A DNA stretch of 8,058 nucleotides from JAJRTA01 sp965603125 (GTDB lineage: Bacteria; Zixibacteria; MSB-5A5; GN15; FEB-12): NCBI GenBank assembly GCA_965603125.1, contig CBFDBU010000046.1:1-8058 (forward strand). The letters are read 5' to 3'. Below the pieces are notes generated by a model, which saw only the letters and a program-made list of their open reading frames with translations, was not told the origin of the DNA and ran no database searches. The position numbers and the translations under genes were made by a program. Below are positions 6,192 through 8,058 of the stretch, one piece after another (position 1 is the stretch's first letter; each line of letters opens with the position of its first letter).

Positions 6192-7730
6192 TCACATCCA
6201 CAGCCTTCTGTCCAGACTGCGATAGTGAATGCCTTCTGCTATGTGGCCCAGTTCTATGCCTTCAGAACCTTCCAGGTCGGCAATCGTGCGGGCCACCTTC
6301 AGGATGCGATCGTAGGCCCGCGCGGACAAACCCTGTTTGCCTATGGCTGCCGCCAACAGTGTCCGCGACTTCTCGTCGATCTTACAGTAATTCTGGATGT
6401 CACGCGATTCCATGTGGGCGTTGCAGAAGATATCCTTCTCATCGGCAAAACGAGTCAACTGCCTCTGGCGGGCCAGGTTGATGCGCTGACGCAACACCTC
6501 CGACTTTTCCCCCCAGGCATCTGATGAAAGCTCCTTGAACTTGACCGAGGGGACGGTTATGTGTATGTCGATTCGATCCATGAGCGGTCCCGAGATGCGA
6601 GACATGTACCGCTGGATCTCACCGGTGGAGCAGTTGCAGTCGTGCCCGGGATCACCATGGTAACCACACGGGCAAGGGTTCATGGCGCTGACCAGCATAA
6701 ACCCCGCAGGGTAAGTCAGGGTAGTCGCCGCGCGTGAAATGGTCACCTGGTTGTCCTCCATCGGCTGACGGAGCATCTCGAGAATGTCCTTCTTGAATTC
6801 GGGAAGTTCGTCAAGGAACAGCACGCCGTTATGGGCCAGCGAAACCTCTCCCGGCTTGGGGATAGCGCCGCCGCCGATCAATCCGGCGTACGAGACCGAA
6901 TGATGAGGAGCCCGAAAGGGGCGCGTGGCGATCAGGGCAGCGCCGGTGGGAAGGCGACCGGCTACTGAGTGGATCTTCGTTGTCTCCAGTGCTTCCTCCA
7001 GCGCCATGTCAGGCAGAATCGTGGGTGTGCGGCGCGCCAACATCGTCTTGCCCGATCCGGGCGGGCCTATCATGACGATATTGTGCCCCCCGGCGGCGGC
7101 CACTTCCAACGCCCGCTTGGCGGACTCCTGACCCTTCACGTCGGCAAAGTCGATTTTGTACGTATGAGCCGCACGGAAAACGGAGACCGTGTCTACAGTA
7201 AATCGTCTGATAGTCGATTCGTCCTCAAGGAAGTGAACCGCTTCCTGAAGTGTTCCCACCGGGAACACGGGCAGTTTCCCACTCATGGCGGCTTCCCTGG
7301 CGTTCTGTTTCGGGACGATGATGCCTTTGATATCCTTGCCGGAACTGAAATTCAGGGCCATCGGCAACACTCCCGGCACCGGCCGCAAGGCGCCGTCGAG
7401 TGACAACTCCCCTACCATCGCGTACTCGTCACACCGGTCGCGAAGAATCTGGCCGGTGGCGGCCAGAATGCCCACTGCGATAGGCAGGTCGAAGGCCGAA
7501 CCTTCCTTCCTGATGTCCGCCGGTGCCAGGTTTATGGTCACACGCTTGGAGGGGAACATGAAGTCCGAGTTCTTGATTGCTGCGGTAACACGCTCTTTTG
7601 ATTCCCGGACGGCGCCATCAGGAAGCCCAACCGTGATAAATCCCGGTAATTGCTGTTGAATATCCGCTTCCACAACCACCGTGTAAGCGTCCACACCAAG
7701 AGTTGCCGATGAGATTGTCCTGGATAACAT
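6192..7730 (-). CDS. comM: ComM/YifB family AAA+ ATPase (Mg-chelatase-like)
   Basis: A protein of 512 residues, close to the usual ~505-510 for the family. The N-terminal part (about 1-170) is the Lon-type beta-fold of YifB proteins, with the signature GLPDGAVRESKERV and NLAPADIRKEGSAFDLPIA. The AAA+ core has Walker A GPPGSGKT (222-229), Walker B LFLDE (D307, E308), the family motif NPCPCGYHG (351-359) with two further cysteines (C365, C367), and SRISGPLMDRIDI. The C-terminus is the Mg-chelatase C domain. In Haemophilus and Vibrio, ComM is a hexameric helicase that promotes branch migration during natural transformation. It is widespread also in bacteria not known to be competent, so it does not prove competence here. 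The start at 7730 was chosen over an ATG at 7763 because homologues begin at MLSRTISSATLG-like sequence and a good SD sits in front of it. It is convergent with the kinase and has no operon partner in view. Confidence 0.95.
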   Translation of the reverse strand: MLSRTISSATLGVDAYTVVVEADIQQQLPGFITVGLPDGAVRESKERVTAAIKNSDFMFPSKRVTINLAPADIRKEGSAFDLPIAVGILAATGQILRDRCDEYAMVGELSLDGALRPVPGVLPMALNFSSGKDIKGIIVPKQNAREAAMSGKLPVFPVGTLQEAVHFLEDESTIRRFTVDTVSVFRAAHTYKIDFADVKGQESAKRALEVAAAGGHNIVMIGPPGSGKTMLARRTPTILPDMALEEALETTKIHSVAGRLPTGAALIATRPFRAPHHSVSYAGLIGGGAIPKPGEVSLAHNGVLFLDELPEFKKDILEMLRQPMEDNQVTISRAATTLTYPAGFMLVSAMNPCPCGYHGDPGHDCNCSTGEIQRYMSRISGPLMDRIDIHITVPSVKFKELSSDAWGEKSEVLRQRINLARQRQLTRFADEKDIFCNAHMESRDIQNYCKIDEKSRTLLAAAIGKQGLSARAYDRILKVARTIADLEGSEGIELGHIAEGIHYRSLDRRLWM

Positions 7731-7737
7731 GGAATTA

Positions 7738-7743
7738 CACCTC
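7738..7743 (-). promoter_or_regulatory. Ribosome binding site deciding the comM start
   Basis: Read on the minus strand, GTGAGGTG ends seven bases before the ATG at 7730, an almost ideal SD sequence. The alternative ATG at 7763 would add 11 residues (MQTQKIVRCNS) that are not part of the family's conserved start, and they are encoded by this SD and a duplicated segment. Confidence 0.75.
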
Positions 7744-7828
7744 ACGATCTTCTGAGTCTGCATGTCCTTGCGCCTGCCGAAACCTCACAACCTTCTGAGT
7801 CTGCGCTTGTCCTTGCGCTTGCCGAAAC
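7741..7828. repeat. Tandem duplication of a ~44-bp unit in the comM leader
   Basis: Unit 1 (7741-7783, 43 bases) and unit 2 (7784-7828, 45 bases) are direct neighbours. Both start CTCAC and share CTTCTGAGTCTGC, GTCCTTGCGC and GCCGAAAC. They differ by a 2-base indel and about three or four substitutions. On the minus strand the units end with GTGAG, so part of the comM SD sequence is duplicated upstream. It is too short and has too few units for a CRISPR array. Confidence 0.85.
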
Positions 7829-7830
7829 AG

Positions 7831-7881
7831 CGGGTAGTTCGTCCAGCTAAGACAACCACCCGACTCCTCTCCCGTCGGGAG
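7831..7881 (-). other. Structured RNA leader candidate upstream of comM
   Basis: On the minus strand, CGGGTGGTT (7862-7854) pairs with AACTACCCG (7839-7831) over 9 bp, including one G-U pair that would be a mismatch in the plus-strand RNA. GTC/GAC (7853-7851 with 7843-7841) extends it past a single-base bulge. Next to it, CTCCCG and CGGGAG (7869-7881) form a short tight stem. An alternative stem, CCCGAC (7859-7864) with GTCGGG (7874-7879), excludes both. No known riboswitch class is recognised and no T-run follows. Confidence 0.4.
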
Positions 7882-7933
7882 CCGATGCTACCCACGGGTT
7901 TGAGGCCGATGACCGTCCGCTATCCCTGGCTTA

Positions 7934-7966
7934 AGTATAGGGAAACGTGCTGACAGATCGTGTCAG
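7934..7966 (-). promoter_or_regulatory. Possible comM promoter with a palindromic operator-like site
   Basis: The minus-strand -10 box TATACT (7939-7934) matches 5/6. No -35 hexamer is present at 17 bases. Instead the perfect inverted repeat CTGACA-GATCG-TGTCAG (7950-7966) is centred on the -35 position. Such a placement suits an activator or repressor site. Transcription would begin near 7927 and give a leader of about 197 bases. The palindrome is certain; its function is inferred. Confidence 0.35.
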
Positions 7967-8048
7967 TCCAAGTTTGCTTTTTTCAGGCTATTTGTCTGAT
8001 TTCGGTACAGACCCACGACATAGGTAACAGTTATGCTACGGCACAAGC
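7967..8048. other. Remaining upstream intergenic DNA
   Basis: This holds a TTTTTT run (7978-7983) and a 5-bp hairpin, GTCTG (7994-7998) with CAGAC (8008-8012). No convincing promoter is seen for a gene leaving the window on the plus strand. Confidence 0.3.
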
Positions 8049-8058
8049 TAAGGAGGTG
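8049..8058 (+). promoter_or_regulatory. Perfect SD-like sequence at the window edge
   Basis: TAAGGAGGTG is the exact complement of the 16S rRNA 3' tail CACCTCCTTA. It is either the ribosome binding site of a plus-strand gene starting just beyond the window, or the last bases of a minus-strand 16S rRNA gene. The window gives no further bases to decide. Confidence 0.5.

Noticed and set aside
7731..7763. Longer comM N-terminus from ATG 7763
   Set aside because: The added 11 residues are not conserved in the family, and the strong SD sequence points to ATG 7730.
7741..7828. CRISPR-like repeat
   Set aside because: Only two directly abutting units with no spacer between them.
7762..7953. Plus-strand frame of 63 codons rich in Leu and Arg
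   Set aside because: It is a translation of the tandem duplication and the comM leader antisense, with no SD sequence.

Overview
The window reads as chromosomal DNA of a mid-GC, probably uncultured bacterium. It holds three full-length protein genes, one tRNA gene, a likely 20-codon leader ORF, and unusually structured intergenic DNA. Domain architectures and base composition fit a Gram-negative lineage such as the FCB group (Zixibacteria-like) or a deltaproteobacterial-type lineage. This is inference from general resemblance; no 16S or other marker gene settles it.

Layout. 170-1459 (+) encodes an exported, bactofilin-like beta-helix protein with a multi-pass membrane C-terminus. 1476-1613 is copy A of an intergenic repeat. 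1614-1807 is non-coding with two hairpins and leads into a tRNA-Lys(CTT) at 1808-1880. 1881-2198 is non-coding with a weak promoter. 2199-2261 is a candidate 20-codon leader ORF with a strong Shine-Dalgarno (SD) sequence; its stop overlaps the start of the next gene as ATGA. 2258-5938 (+) encodes a large soluble hybrid histidine kinase: PAS x4, GAF, PAS, HisKA, HATPase, REC. 5938-6110 is copy B of the repeat, a complete MITE-like element with terminal inverted repeats and TA flanks that begins inside the kinase stop codon. 6192-7730 (-) encodes the ComM/YifB AAA+ protein, convergent with the kinase. 7731-8058 is the comM leader and upstream region: a tandem ~44 bp duplication, a strong hairpin that pairs best in the comM-sense RNA, and a -10 box with a palindrome over the -35 position. 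The window ends exactly in TAAGGAGGTG.

The genes do not form one pathway. The membrane protein, the kinase and comM each appear to be separate transcription units. The kinase ends in a receiver domain and has no response regulator partner here, so its target lies elsewhere. ComM is a housekeeping/transformation-associated ATPase.

The most distinctive content is intergenic. Two roughly 87% identical copies of a structured repeat lie directly downstream of the two plus-strand genes. One shows the footprint of insertion at the TA of a stop codon, leaving the reading frame end intact. The kinase gene also shows a visible base-composition mosaic between its PAS and GAF parts.
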